DNA of 64,000 nucleotides from Paracoccaceae bacterium (GCA_024236495.1 JACKKJ010000003.1:248001-312000); one strand, 5' to 3'. Counted from the first letter of the stretch, positions 16,715 through 27,450 are shown. Translations and numbers: made by a program. The notes: generated by a model from the sequence alone, not told the origin.

Positions 16715-16799
16715 GGCAGCTCTCCTGATCCTGTCGCGGGCGCGAGTCATCTTTCCGAATACCAGCGAAGAAATGTCATTAAAACCCGCCCTTTCAACA

Positions 16800-16833
16800 T
16801 GTTAGCGAAAACAGGCGGGTGTTAGCGAAAACA
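16800..16833. promoter_or_regulatory. Tandem operators before gap paralogue 2
   Basis: TGTTAGCGAAAACA occurs twice (16800-16813 and 16820-16833), start-to-start distance 20 bp, about two helical turns. Each has TGTT-NNCGNN-AACA symmetry and shares the GTTA and CG core with the site before gap paralogue 1, suggesting a common LacI-type regulator binding cooperatively. Confidence 0.6.
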
Positions 16834-16940
16834 CCCGGGGCAATCGTGCAAAGGCGGCACCTTTGTCGTCATTCTCGACATCGGCTTGCGCGTCTGGCGC
16901 GATGGGCTAGGTTGGCGGGACATCCGGGGCTGGAGGGAAC

Positions 16941-17912
16941 ATGAGCGGCCTGCTTGCGCTTCTTGACGACGTGGCGGCGATTGCGAAGGTCGCGGCGACC
17001 TCGCTTGACGATATTGCCGGCGCCGCGGCCAAGGCCGGGACCAAGGTGGCCGGCGTCGTGATCGACGATGCGGCCGTGACGCCGAAATATGTGCAGGGCT
17101 TTCAGGCGAACCGCGAACTGCCGATCATCGGGCGCATCGCGCTCGGGTCGTTGAAGAACAAGCTGATCATCCTTCTGCCGGCCGCGCTTCTGCTGTCGGC
17201 CTTCCTGCCGCAGGCGATCACCCCGATCCTGGCGCTTGGCGGGGCCTACCTGTGCTTCGAGGGGGCGGAAAAGGTGTTCCACGCGCTCTTGCCCCATGCC
17301 GATCACGAGGTAGAGGCGGATTTCGACGTGAAGGATCCCGCGCATCTGGAAGAGGAGAAGGTGGCGGGCGCGATCAAGACCGACTTTATCCTGTCGGCCG
17401 AAATCATGACCATCGCGCTGTCCGCGATCCCCGAAAGCGGCTTCCTGATGGAGGCCGCGGCGCTGGCCATCGCCGGGGCGGGGATCACGCTGGTGGTCTA
17501 CGGCAGCGTCGCGCTGATCGTGAAGATGGACGACATCGGCCTGTTTCTGGCCCGCAATGCCCGGCTTGGCGCGACCCGCGCCTTCGGTCGCGGGCTTGTC
17601 GTCGCGATGCCGCGCCTGATGACCGCGCTTTCCACGATCGGCACGGCGGCGATGCTGTGGGTCGGCGGGTCTATCGTGATTCACGGGCTGGAATACGCCG
17701 GACTTGCGGTGATCGGCCACGTCATCCACGACTGGGCGGCGCTGGCGGGCCATGCGGTGCCCGCGGCGGCGGGGGCGGTCGAATGGCTGGTCAAGGCGGT
17801 GCTCGACGGCATCTTCGGCCTTGCGCTGGGTCTGGTGCTGATCCCCGCGGTCACCCGGGGCATCGCGCCCGCCTGGTCCGGGCTGAGGGGGCTTTTCGCC
17901 CGCCGGGCCTAG
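16941..17912 (+). CDS. DUF808 family membrane protein
   Basis: 323 residues starting MSGLLALLDDVAAIAKVAA, the standard N-terminus of DUF808 (YedI-like) inner-membrane proteins. Several membrane helices are visible: LIILLPAALLLSAFLP, then around 170-195 (MEAAALAIAGAGITLVVYG), about 230-260 and the C-terminal region. The family is widespread but uncharacterised. The stop codon overlaps the stop of the convergent PepSY gene within CTAG. Confidence 0.9.
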   Translation: MSGLLALLDDVAAIAKVAATSLDDIAGAAAKAGTKVAGVVIDDAAVTPKYVQGFQANRELPIIGRIALGSLKNKLIILLPAALLLSAFLPQAITPILALGGAYLCFEGAEKVFHALLPHADHEVEADFDVKDPAHLEEEKVAGAIKTDFILSAEIMTIALSAIPESGFLMEAAALAIAGAGITLVVYGSVALIVKMDDIGLFLARNARLGATRAFGRGLVVAMPRLMTALSTIGTAAMLWVGGSIVIHGLEYAGLAVIGHVIHDWAALAGHAVPAAAGAVEWLVKAVLDGIFGLALGLVLIPAVTRGIAPAWSGLRGLFARRA

Positions 17913-18481
17913 CTGGCGCTGCGGCGCTGGCGGCGGTTGCGCAGACGCCTGAGGCGCGGTGACAGGAACAGGACGATGCCCGAAACGCCGAAGACGACCA
18001 TCGCCGCCGCCGTGATGTCGGCGGCCCAGGTGCCCAGCCGGTTCGAAAGCCAGCCACGGACATGCAGGCGCTTGAAGATGCTGCCCCAATAGGTCTTCGT
18101 TTCAAGAAGCTGCCCGTCGGGGTCGTAGGTCAGGCGCTGGAACCCTGTCTTGACCCAGTAGTGCCCGGTTTTCAGCGCAACGATCACCTGGCCTTCGGGG
18201 AAATCGAGGATCGCGGCATCGCGCCCGTGGTAACGCGTGTCTCCGGCCTGGGTGAAGTCCGCGCCGGGAAAAAGCCGTTCGCCAAGCGCCCTCGCGCCGG
18301 CCGCGTCCATCGGGCGGGGGGTGGGAAAGGCGTCGAACGCTGTCTCGTCATAGGTGTCGGCGGGCAAGAGCCCCAGCACCAGATCCTCGTGGTTGAGGTA
18401 AAGGCCCGTCAGGCCGATGATCAACACCCACGGCAGGACGAAAAAGCCCAGCCATCCGTGAACGGTCTTCAGAAGTCGCAT
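17909..18481 (-). CDS. PepSY-associated membrane protein
   Basis: A 190-residue protein with an N-terminal membrane helix (HGWLGFFVLPWVLIIGLTGLY), a periplasmic domain and a C-terminal helix (ITAAAMVVFGVSGIVLFL) followed by an arginine-rich tail. This is the short PepSY-TM type seen in iron-uptake or reductase-linked membrane proteins. The start at 18481 (MRLLKTVHGWLG) fits the topology; the longer frame is a shadow. It converges with DUF808, sharing four bases. Exact role unknown. Confidence 0.8.
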   Translation of the reverse strand: MRLLKTVHGWLGFFVLPWVLIIGLTGLYLNHEDLVLGLLPADTYDETAFDAFPTPRPMDAAGARALGERLFPGADFTQAGDTRYHGRDAAILDFPEGQVIVALKTGHYWVKTGFQRLTYDPDGQLLETKTYWGSIFKRLHVRGWLSNRLGTWAADITAAAMVVFGVSGIVLFLSPRLRRLRNRRQRRSAS

Positions 18482-18555
18482 TCGTATCCGCCTGTTGCCT
18501 GCGCCCCGCACGCCCTTTTGGCGTGACCCTAGCAGGGCTGTCCCGCCGGGTCTGC

Positions 18556-18588
18556 CCAAAAAGGAAACGGCGGCCGAAAGCCGCCGTT
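18556..18588 (-). terminator. Terminator after tkt
   Basis: ACGGCGGC pairs with GCCGCCGT around a five-base loop. On the minus strand the stem is followed by TTTCC then TTTTT. It lies about 40 bases past the tkt stop codon. Confidence 0.75.
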
Positions 18589-18626
18589 CCGTGTGCCGCG
18601 AACCCGTGCGCGGGCCCGTGCGCGGG

Positions 18627-20645
18627 TCAGAGCAGCGCCTTGACCTTCGCCGCGACCGCCTCGGCGGTGATGCCGAACTCGGCATAAAGCCGTTCGGCCG
18701 GGGCGGAGGCGCCGAAACCTTCCATCCCGACAAAGGCCGCCTTCTTCTCGGTCCCGCGTTCGCCCAGAAGGAACCGGTCCCAGGGCTGGCGCACCGCCGC
18801 CTCGACCGCGACGCGGACCGGACCGGCGGGCAGGACGCGCTTGCGGTAGGCTTCGGGCTGCGCCGCGAAAAGCTCCATGCAGGGCATGGAGACGACGCGG
18901 GTGCCGATCCCCTCTGCCTCCAGGAGATCGCGCGCCTTCATCGCGATTTCCACCTCTGATCCGGTGGCCATCAGGATCGCGCGGCGTTTGCCGGTCGCCT
19001 CGGCCAGGACATAGCCGCCCTGGGCGGTCAGGTTCTTCGCGGTGTGCGTGGTGCGCAGCGTCGGCAGGTTCTGCCGCGACAGGGCAAGGACCGACGGCGT
19101 CTTGTCCGTCGTCAGCGCCAGTTCCCAGGCCTCGGCCGTTTCCACGAGGTCGGCGGGGCGGAAGGTCCAGGTATTGGGCGTCGCGCGGCAGATCGCCAGG
19201 TGTTCGACCGGCTGGTGGGTCGGGCCGTCTTCGCCCAGGCCGATCGAATCGTGCGTCATCACATAGACCGTGGGCACCCCCATCAGCGCCGAAAGACGCA
19301 TCGCGCCGCGCGCGTAGTCGGTGAAGCAGAGGAACGTGCCGCCATAGGGGCGCACGCCGCCGTGCAGCGCCATGCCGTTCATCGCCGCCGCCATGCCGTG
19401 TTCGCGGATGCCGTAGTGGACGTGGCGGCCCTTGCGGTTGGCTGGCGTGAAGATGCCCAGATCGGCGGTCTTGGTCAGGTTCGACCCGGTCAGGTCGGCC
19501 GAGCCGCCAATGGTTTCGGGCATCACCGGGTTCACCGCCGCCAGCACCATTTCAGAGGCCTTGCGGGTGGCGACCTTGGTCAGCTTTTCGGAGGCTTCCT
19601 TCTTCACCGCGCGGATCGCGGCGGCGAGCTTCTTCGGCGCGGTCCCGGACATCTGGCGGTCGAACTCGGCCCGCCGGGCGGGCGACAGGGCGGCCATGCG
19701 GCCCTCCCACTCCGCCCTCGCAGCGGCGCCGCGCGATCCGATCGCGCGCCAGGCCTTCAGGATGTCGGCGGGAATGACGAAGGCGTCGTGATCCCAGCCA
19801 TAGATCGCCTTGGTCGCCTTGATCTCGTCGGGACCAAGGGGGGAACCGTGGGCGCCCGCCGTGTCCTGCTTCTTGGGGCTGCCGAAACCGATGTGGGTCT
19901 TGCAGTCGACCAGGACGGGGCGGTCCGACCCCTTGGCGGCGGTCAGGGCGCGGTCGATGTCTTCCGGGTCGTGTCCATCGCAGGAAAGCACCTTCCAGCC
20001 CGAGGCGGCGAAACGCGCACGCTGGTCGGTCACGTCCGACATGGAAATCGGCCCGTCGATGGAGATGTTGTTGTTGTCCCAAAGGACGATCAGCTTGCCC
20101 AGCTTCTGCATTCCGGCCAGGCCGATCGCCTCCTGGCTGATGCCTTCCATCAGGCAGCCGTCACCGGCGATCACCCAGGTGTAATGGTCCACGACCTTGG
20201 CGCCGAAGCGCGCGCGCAGGCTTTCTTCGGCCATCGCGAAACCGACCGCGTTCGAAATTCCCTGACCAAGCGGCCCCGTCGTCGTCTCCACGCCCGAGAC
20301 ATGGCCGTATTCCGGGTGGCCGGCCGTGATTGCGCCCCACTGGCGGAAGTTCCTGACCTGGTCCAGCGTCACATCCTGGTAGCCGGTGAGGTGCAAGAGC
20401 GCATAGATCAGCATCGATCCATGGCCCGCCGACAGGATGAACCGGTCGCGGTCGGCCCAGCGGGGGGCGGAAGCGTCGAACTTGAGATGCTTTTCGAAAA
20501 GCACGGTCGCCACGTCGGCCATACCCATCGGCATGCCCGGATGGCCGGAATTCGCGGCCTGAACCGCATCCATGGCGAGCGCGCGGATTGCGCAGGCCTT
20601 CATCCAGTGGTCGGCGTGTTTATCGCGAAGCGTGGCAATGTCCAA
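18627..20645 (-). CDS. tkt: Transketolase
   Basis: 672 residues of thiamine-diphosphate transketolase, the pentose phosphate and Calvin cycle C2-transfer enzyme. Motifs: ANSGHPGMPMGMADV, the ThDP/metal segment GDGCLMEGISQEAIGLAG to WDNNNIS, and GLGEDGPTHQPVEHLA in the pyrimidine domain. The start is TTG at 20645 (LDIATLRDKHADHW), with AAGAAGGA nine bases upstream; the frame runs on for several hundred codons upstream, but only as a shadow of the opposite strand. A CTAACA half-site lies about 120 bases upstream. Confidence 0.95.
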   Translation of the reverse strand: MDIATLRDKHADHWMKACAIRALAMDAVQAANSGHPGMPMGMADVATVLFEKHLKFDASAPRWADRDRFILSAGHGSMLIYALLHLTGYQDVTLDQVRNFRQWGAITAGHPEYGHVSGVETTTGPLGQGISNAVGFAMAEESLRARFGAKVVDHYTWVIAGDGCLMEGISQEAIGLAGMQKLGKLIVLWDNNNISIDGPISMSDVTDQRARFAASGWKVLSCDGHDPEDIDRALTAAKGSDRPVLVDCKTHIGFGSPKKQDTAGAHGSPLGPDEIKATKAIYGWDHDAFVIPADILKAWRAIGSRGAAARAEWEGRMAALSPARRAEFDRQMSGTAPKKLAAAIRAVKKEASEKLTKVATRKASEMVLAAVNPVMPETIGGSADLTGSNLTKTADLGIFTPANRKGRHVHYGIREHGMAAAMNGMALHGGVRPYGGTFLCFTDYARGAMRLSALMGVPTVYVMTHDSIGLGEDGPTHQPVEHLAICRATPNTWTFRPADLVETAEAWELALTTDKTPSVLALSRQNLPTLRTTHTAKNLTAQGGYVLAEATGKRRAILMATGSEVEIAMKARDLLEAEGIGTRVVSMPCMELFAAQPEAYRKRVLPAGPVRVAVEAAVRQPWDRFLLGERGTEKKAAFVGMEGFGASAPAERLYAEFGITAEAVAAKVKALL

Positions 20646-20864
20646 GGGCCCGGTCCTTCTTGCGCATGTGGGTGTCGCCCGCTTGATAGCAGCCATCCGG
20701 GCAAGATCAAGCGCAGCGCCTAAGGTATTGGGGGCAAAGGGGCAGAAAAGCCCGCCGGGTTTGGCTAACATGGGCGTGCCGGCGCGTGCGACCGATTCGC
20801 CATCGCGCGGCAGGGCGGGCGGGCAAGGACCCGTACGCAAGGATCGACAAGGGGGCCTGCCGAC

Positions 20865-21326
20865 ATGAGCGACATCACCGAACTGGAACGCCGCGTGTCG
20901 GCCGCGCTGTCGCGGATCGACCGTGCGCTTGACGCCATGCCCGGGCCTGCGGCCGAAGACCCCGCCCTGCACGAGGCGCTGGAGTCCGAGCGGGCGGCGA
21001 ATGCCCAGTTGATGGAACGGGTGCGCGCCATCAAGGAAAAGCAGGAAATCATCCTCTCCGCGCTGGAACGCAAGGTGGCCCACCTGACCCGCCAGCTTGA
21101 CACCGCATCGCGCGATCTTGCGCGGCAGAAGGCGGTCAACGACGACCTTGTGGAAACCAACCGGATGCTGAACGACGCGCTGCGTGACGGCATCGCCGCG
21201 CCGGGCCTCGTCAATGCCGCGATGGAAAGCGAACTGGCCGCCCTGCGCGCCGCCCGTGCCGAGGAACTGGCCGAGATCGAGGAGATCATGGCAGAGCTGA
21301 AACCCCTGATCGGAGAGGTGGCCTGA
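20865..21326 (+). CDS. Coiled-coil protein upstream of zapA (ZauP-like)
   Basis: 153 residues, predicted almost wholly alpha-helical, with a long heptad-type coiled coil from about residue 40 to 105 (LMERVRAIKEKQEIILSALE) and a second acidic helix near the C-terminus. It overlaps zapA by one base (TGATG), so the two are translationally coupled. The arrangement matches ZauP, the coiled-coil partner encoded just upstream of ZapA in Caulobacter that helps focus the Z-ring. Assignment rests on synteny and fold, not on a sequence search. Confidence 0.7.
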   Translation: MSDITELERRVSAALSRIDRALDAMPGPAAEDPALHEALESERAANAQLMERVRAIKEKQEIILSALERKVAHLTRQLDTASRDLARQKAVNDDLVETNRMLNDALRDGIAAPGLVNAAMESELAALRAARAEELAEIEEIMAELKPLIGEVA

Positions 21327-21706
21327 TGCCGGAGATGAAGATCGCCATCGGCGGCCGCGAATTCGACGTGTCCTGCCAGGAGGGGGAGGAACATTTCCTG
21401 CGCTCCGCCGCGCGGCTTCTCGATACCGAGGCAAGCGCGCTGATTTCCCAGATCGGGCGCATGCCCGAGGCGCGGATGCTCCTGATGGCGGGGCTGATGA
21501 TCGCCGACAAGGCGGCGGGCCTTGAGGATCAGCTGCGCGCGGCAGAGGAACGCGCGACGCTGGCCGAACGGGTCGCCGCGAACGCGCGCGCCAACCCCGA
21601 ACGGGTAGAGGTGCCGGTGATCCCGCCGCAGGTGACCGAGACCCTGGCCGAGATCGCGGCGCGCGCCGAGGCGCTGGCCGCCCGGCTGGAGGAACGCGCC
21701 GGATGA
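21326..21706 (+). CDS. zapA: Cell division protein ZapA
   Basis: 126 residues. The N-terminal ZapA domain (KIAIGGREFDVSCQEGEEHF, then LLDTEASALISQIGRMPEAR and MLLMAGLMIADKA) is followed by a helical C-terminal region. ZapA binds FtsZ and promotes Z-ring bundling. It starts in the stop codon of the coiled-coil gene and its own stop overlaps the next start (ATGA), giving a tightly coupled three-gene operon. The C-terminal part is longer than in E. coli ZapA. Confidence 0.92.
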   Translation: MPEMKIAIGGREFDVSCQEGEEHFLRSAARLLDTEASALISQIGRMPEARMLLMAGLMIADKAAGLEDQLRAAEERATLAERVAANARANPERVEVPVIPPQVTETLAEIAARAEALAARLEERAG

Positions 21707-22038
21707 TCCGCCCGGCCTGTGCCGCGCTTCTTCTGTCGGCGCTTCCGGCCACGGCCGGGGTGGAGGTTCTGACCTTCCGCTACCTTTGCGAACGCGGGGC
21801 CGAGGTGCCGGTCGCCTATGTCAACGCCGCCGATGGCGCGGCCGTGGTCCTGACCGTCGAGGGGCGGCAGATCGCGCTTGTCCAGGGCCCGTCCGGGTCC
21901 GGCGCGCGCTACGAATGGCCCGGCGGCGGGTCGGGTTATGTCTGGTGGTCGAAAGGCGCGGGCGCCATGCTTTTGTGGCACGACGGCGCGACCGGGGAAG
22001 ATCAGACGATCTACGCCGATTGCCGGTCGCAGGAGTAG
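21703..22038 (+). CDS. MliC/PliC-type lysozyme inhibitor domain protein
   Basis: 111 residues with a signal peptide (MIRPACAALLLSALPATAG) that lacks a lipobox cysteine, so the mature protein is periplasmic rather than a lipoprotein. The mature part has the MliC layout: FRYLCERGAEVPVAYVN, a SGSGARYEW block and WWSKGAGAMLLW, with Ser and Lys at places where MliC proteins contact c-type lysozyme. The start overlaps the zapA stop. Coupling an envelope-protective inhibitor to zapA is unusual; a different ligand is possible. Confidence 0.75.
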   Translation: MIRPACAALLLSALPATAGVEVLTFRYLCERGAEVPVAYVNAADGAAVVLTVEGRQIALVQGPSGSGARYEWPGGGSGYVWWSKGAGAMLLWHDGATGEDQTIYADCRSQE

Positions 22039-22179
22039 GCGGAGAGGGCAGGGCCCAGACGGGGTGCGGGCCGGTCCGGTTTGCGGACGAAGCGGGCTTT
22101 CGCTCGACGTGTACCAATGGCCGTAGCCAGCCCAAACAGGACATTCGCACCTGAAGCAGCGATGGCCCCGCTGCAGAAG

Positions 22180-23064
22180 TCACCGTTCTGGTCGAACGAC
22201 GGCACTTGCAGCTATAATCGGGTGGCCGTCGTCTTGACCTTTAAAATATCTCCGATAGTGCCGCGTACTTACTGTTCTTCCCGCTTCTGCATACAATCGG
22301 AGTAGGAATATTAGCCACGGAAAGCCCCCATCGCTTCTAGAACAGAAGGCCAGTTTGTCCGCCTCCATAGGCGATCTACAAAGGGAGTTCCTCTCGGATT
22401 TCAACCATGAGATATGCCCGTCCGCTAGAGAGACAATGGTATTGGGAGCATCATGGGGGCGGCGAGACTTAGCAAAATCAACAGCATGATCAAGTAGCGT
22501 CTCAGGTTTAAGGCTGCTGCCGCCCGCGAGAACAAACCCGAATACCTGATCGAGGGCATTGTCGATCGAGTATTGTTCAGCTTCAGTTCCGGACATCATG
22601 ATCTGAGAGCCATATTTTCGGTAGGGCACCGTGGGCCGCAAGCCAAGCGTAACTTCCTCGACCTCCACCACTCGGCTAAGTGACTTCACAGATTGAATCT
22701 TGGAAAACGCATCTTCTAGTTTCGCCTTATCTAGACTGCTCTTCACCTCGCCTACCGCTAACACCCCTTCCACGGGATAGTAGGTGGCCTCCGGCGTATC
22801 ATTGATAGAGAAAACGGGACATAGGTGCTTCTCAAAAACGACTATGTCTTGTTGCTTACTCTGGCCACCAAAACTATCAATTACAATGCCGGAGCCGATG
22901 CCGATATTTCCTGGCAAGACCCTCTCCAGCTGCAATCGTGCTGGAGTTTCTCTCGCGGCGCCTATAAGGCCGGGATGACCTGCTCCCGCAGCCTCGGCAA
23001 AATCAAAAACCAGCCGCCTCGCCATCAACTGAAGATGATCAATTCCCGAAAAGCACTTGGCCAT
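22180..23064 (-). CDS. DUF6602-type protein with PD-(D/E)XK-like core
   Basis: 294 residues. The block GIGSGIVIDSFGGQSKQQD followed by IVVF and, about 35 residues later, VEGVLAVGEVKSSLDKAKL is the DUF6602 pattern. The spaced Asp (QQD) and EVK triad resemble the catalytic core of PD-(D/E)XK nucleases. The start at 23064 (MAKCFSGIDHLQLMARR) has AGGGAGG seven bases upstream. Base composition is near 50 percent GC against roughly two thirds in the neighbours, indicating horizontal transfer. No partner gene, transposase or integrase is visible. Nuclease or defence activity is inference. Confidence 0.7.
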   Translation of the reverse strand: MAKCFSGIDHLQLMARRLVFDFAEAAGAGHPGLIGAARETPARLQLERVLPGNIGIGSGIVIDSFGGQSKQQDIVVFEKHLCPVFSINDTPEATYYPVEGVLAVGEVKSSLDKAKLEDAFSKIQSVKSLSRVVEVEEVTLGLRPTVPYRKYGSQIMMSGTEAEQYSIDNALDQVFGFVLAGGSSLKPETLLDHAVDFAKSRRPHDAPNTIVSLADGHISWLKSERNSLCRSPMEADKLAFCSRSDGGFPWLIFLLRLYAEAGRTVSTRHYRRYFKGQDDGHPIIAASAVVRPER

Positions 23065-23473
23065 TGATGCCTCCCTAATTAGCGACCGTATATCAGTACG
23101 GGTTGCACGTGTAATCACGCTATGGACCACGGCTTCCCAAGCCGCGTTCTCCAGAAATACCTATCCGCTACCTACCCCAAATCGGACGCAAGTTGCTACT
23201 ATGTCGAAGGACCGCCCCGCCCCGCACCTCCGACCTCTGGTCGCGCGTCACCGTCGTAGTCGCAGTGAAGGGCTGCAATCGCGGCATTGAGTCGCGCCGA
23301 CCAACTACAGGATTGGCCCGTTCCGCCAAACTCTGCAAAGTCCGCTCCCTGCGCTTCGCAGCCGTCTGTAGGCGGCGCAGCATTCCGTAAAATGGCCTCT
23401 CAGCGGCCAGCGCCCCCGCCAAAGAAAAGAGGGCCGCGAAAGGCCCCCCTGATCGTCCCGCTGTCCCTTCGCC
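23065..23473. other. Intergenic flank of the low-GC island
   Basis: About 400 bases without a supportable gene. It holds the ribosome binding site and presumably the promoter of the DUF6602 gene at its left end. The middle is low-complexity, lower-GC DNA that looks like eroded sequence, and the grxD terminator is at the right end. I found no tRNA, direct repeat or transposon end that would define the island boundary. Confidence 0.5.
23421..23448 (-). terminator. Terminator after grxD
   Basis: GGGCC pairs with GGCCC around a GCGAAA loop, and on the minus strand the stem is followed by TCTTTTCTTT. It lies just past the grxD stop and would end the purL to grxD transcript. Confidence 0.65.
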
Positions 23474-23842
23474 TCAGGCGTTCGCTTCGCGGATCTTGTC
23501 CGCGGCTTCCTTGGAATAGCCGATGCCGTTCGCCTCGAAGAGCTGGTCCAGCTCGCCCGAAAGCGTCATCTCGGTGACGATGTCGCAGCCGCCGACGAAC
23601 TCGCCCTTGACGTAAAGCTGCGGGATCGTCGGCCAGTCGGAGAAATCCTTGATCCCCTGGCGGATATCCGCATCGGCCAGCACGTTCACATCGACGAAAT
23701 CGACGCCCATGTAGTTCAGCACCCCCGCCACGCGGGAGGAAAACCCGCATTGCGGCATCGACTTGGTGCCTTTCATGAAGAGGACGACATCGTTCGCCGT
23801 CACGGTTTCGCGGATCTGGTCCTGCGCGGTGGTGGTGGTCAT
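23474..23842 (-). CDS. grxD: Monothiol glutaredoxin, Grx4 type
   Basis: 122 residues with the monothiol active site CGFS in GTKSMPQCGFSSRVAGVL, WPTIPQLYVKGEFVGGCDI for glutathione binding, and the C-terminal helix. Grx4-type proteins bind a [2Fe-2S] cluster with glutathione, often shared with BolA, and act in iron-sulfur cluster trafficking and iron sensing. The bolA gene ends six bases upstream, which supports the heterodimer. Length is normal for the family. Confidence 0.95.
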   Translation of the reverse strand: MTTTTAQDQIRETVTANDVVLFMKGTKSMPQCGFSSRVAGVLNYMGVDFVDVNVLADADIRQGIKDFSDWPTIPQLYVKGEFVGGCDIVTEMTLSGELDQLFEANGIGYSKEAADKIREANA

Positions 23843-23848
23843 CTTGGG

Positions 23849-24091
23849 TTACTCCGGTGCCTTGGTCGTCAGCGCCAGCGCGTGCAACTCGCCCTGCGCG
23901 CCGTCCATCTTGCCCTTGAGCGCGGCATAGACCGCGCGCTGCTGCTGGACGCGGTTCATCCCGCGGAAGCTTTCGTCGATGACCTCGGCGGCATAGTGGT
24001 TCCCGTCACCCGCAAGGTCCGTGATCGTGATCTTCGCGTTCGGGAACGAGGCCCGGATGAGGGTCTCGATATCCTGCGCTTCCATCGCCAT
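23849..24091 (-). CDS. BolA family protein
   Basis: 80 residues of the BolA fold: AKITITDLAGDGNHYAAEVI, then FRGMNRVQQQRAVYAALKG and the conserved ELHALALTT with the histidine used for cluster coordination with Grx4. It starts MAMEAQDIETLIR. It lies immediately upstream of grxD in the same transcript; the two products are expected to form a cluster-binding pair in the cytoplasm. Confidence 0.93.
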   Translation of the reverse strand: MAMEAQDIETLIRASFPNAKITITDLAGDGNHYAAEVIDESFRGMNRVQQQRAVYAALKGKMDGAQGELHALALTTKAPE

Positions 24092-24218
24092 GCCGCAAGG
24101 TCCTGTATCGTTCGTCTTGCCCTACATGTAGAACCGCCGCCCGCGCTCCGCAAGCGCAGAGCGGCAGACGGCCAGTGAAGGATCGCGGCGGGTCCGGGCG
24201 CGTGCGGCCCCGGGGGGC

Positions 24219-24869
24219 CTAGCGGCAGAGCGGTACGGACAGGTAGACGCCGAATTCGGTGCCGATATCGGCACTGACACGCGCGTGGACGCGGCCCTGA
24301 CGATCCAGGAACCGCTGCCTGTCCTCGACCGGAAAGACGCCTTCGTGCCAGATGTTCGCGTGGATGTAGAGCCCCTTGCTGCCGTCGCACCAAAAAGCGA
24401 CCACCTTGTCGGGTGTCAGGTCGTCGCCGGGCAGCGCCAGTGGCACGACAAAGGGCTTGCGGTCGAGCGGAAAGAAAAGCTGGCCCCCGTCGGGATGGTA
24501 GTTCATGTGCCACAAGAGCACCTTGTCGCGCGGTCCGGTGGCGCGGTCGGTCTGCGCCTTCTGCGGATCGGCCGACCAGCCAAGCACATAGTTGCCCCTG
24601 ACCGCCTCGTTCTCTCCGTAAAGGACATCGCCGCGCCAGTCGCAGCGAAAGATGCCCTCGACCCAGCCGCCCTCGTCGCCGGTGCCGTCGTCGACGGGGC
24701 GCCAGCCCTGCGCGGGCCAGCGGGTGATCTCGATCTCGAAACCTTCGTGGTCATCCACGAGATGGCCGTAACCCTTCAGGCTCTCCGCCGTCGCCTCCAC
24801 CAGCGGCACCTTGTGCAGCGGAAGGCTCGGCTTTTCGGCCGCATCGAACATGTAGACGGGCGCGCTCAC
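24219..24869 (-). CDS. Ureidoglycolate lyase (AllA)-like cupin protein
   Basis: 216 residues. The C-terminal half has the AllA-type cupin pattern: GDDLTPDKVVAFWCDGSKGL, then HANIWHEGVF and RVSADIGTEFGVYLSVPL. AllA splits ureidoglycolate to glyoxylate and urea in purine/allantoin degradation. It starts at GTG with GGGAGGA seven bases upstream. It lies between purL and bolA on one strand. No other allantoin genes are visible, so the real substrate may differ; the N-terminal 90 residues are longer than in E. coli AllA. Confidence 0.65.
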   Translation of the reverse strand: MSAPVYMFDAAEKPSLPLHKVPLVEATAESLKGYGHLVDDHEGFEIEITRWPAQGWRPVDDGTGDEGGWVEGIFRCDWRGDVLYGENEAVRGNYVLGWSADPQKAQTDRATGPRDKVLLWHMNYHPDGGQLFFPLDRKPFVVPLALPGDDLTPDKVVAFWCDGSKGLYIHANIWHEGVFPVEDRQRFLDRQGRVHARVSADIGTEFGVYLSVPLCR

Positions 24870-24958
24870 TCGGTTCCTCCCGCGTTGATCGGGGGAAGGC
24901 TAGGTGGCAAGGCGGCTGCCCGCAATCGGGTTTTCCTTATCGATCGCCGGCGTTCGGC

Positions 24959-27118
<2,160 letters not shown>

Positions 27119-27450
27119 GTCCATCCCCCGGGGCGCTAGCGATTGCGCGCCTTTTAGGGGGGAAGGCGCCGGGTGAAAAGGCCCCAAAACCGTGCGGCGG
27201 GGGATTTCTCCTGCCACGCGGGCGGGGGGATTCGCCCCGGTCGTGCCGCCGGTCCGGGCCATGCCGCGCTGCGGCGCAATCCGGCGCGTTTCCGTTCGCG
27301 GGGCGCGGGTTTATTGTGCAGGCGCAGAAACGAGTGACCGGATATCAGGCAACCGACTGATCGTATTTAGGTTTTTCACAAATTCCGGGCGAACTTCGAC
27401 GAAGACCCGTGGACAGCCGCACCCGACCGTGCTGCAAGGGCGGCAGGGCG

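Noticed and set aside
22039..22179. Possible 6S RNA downstream of zapA
   Set aside because: 6S RNA follows zapA in some proteobacteria, but I could not see the long closing stem and central bubble here, and the region is disturbed by the low-GC island.
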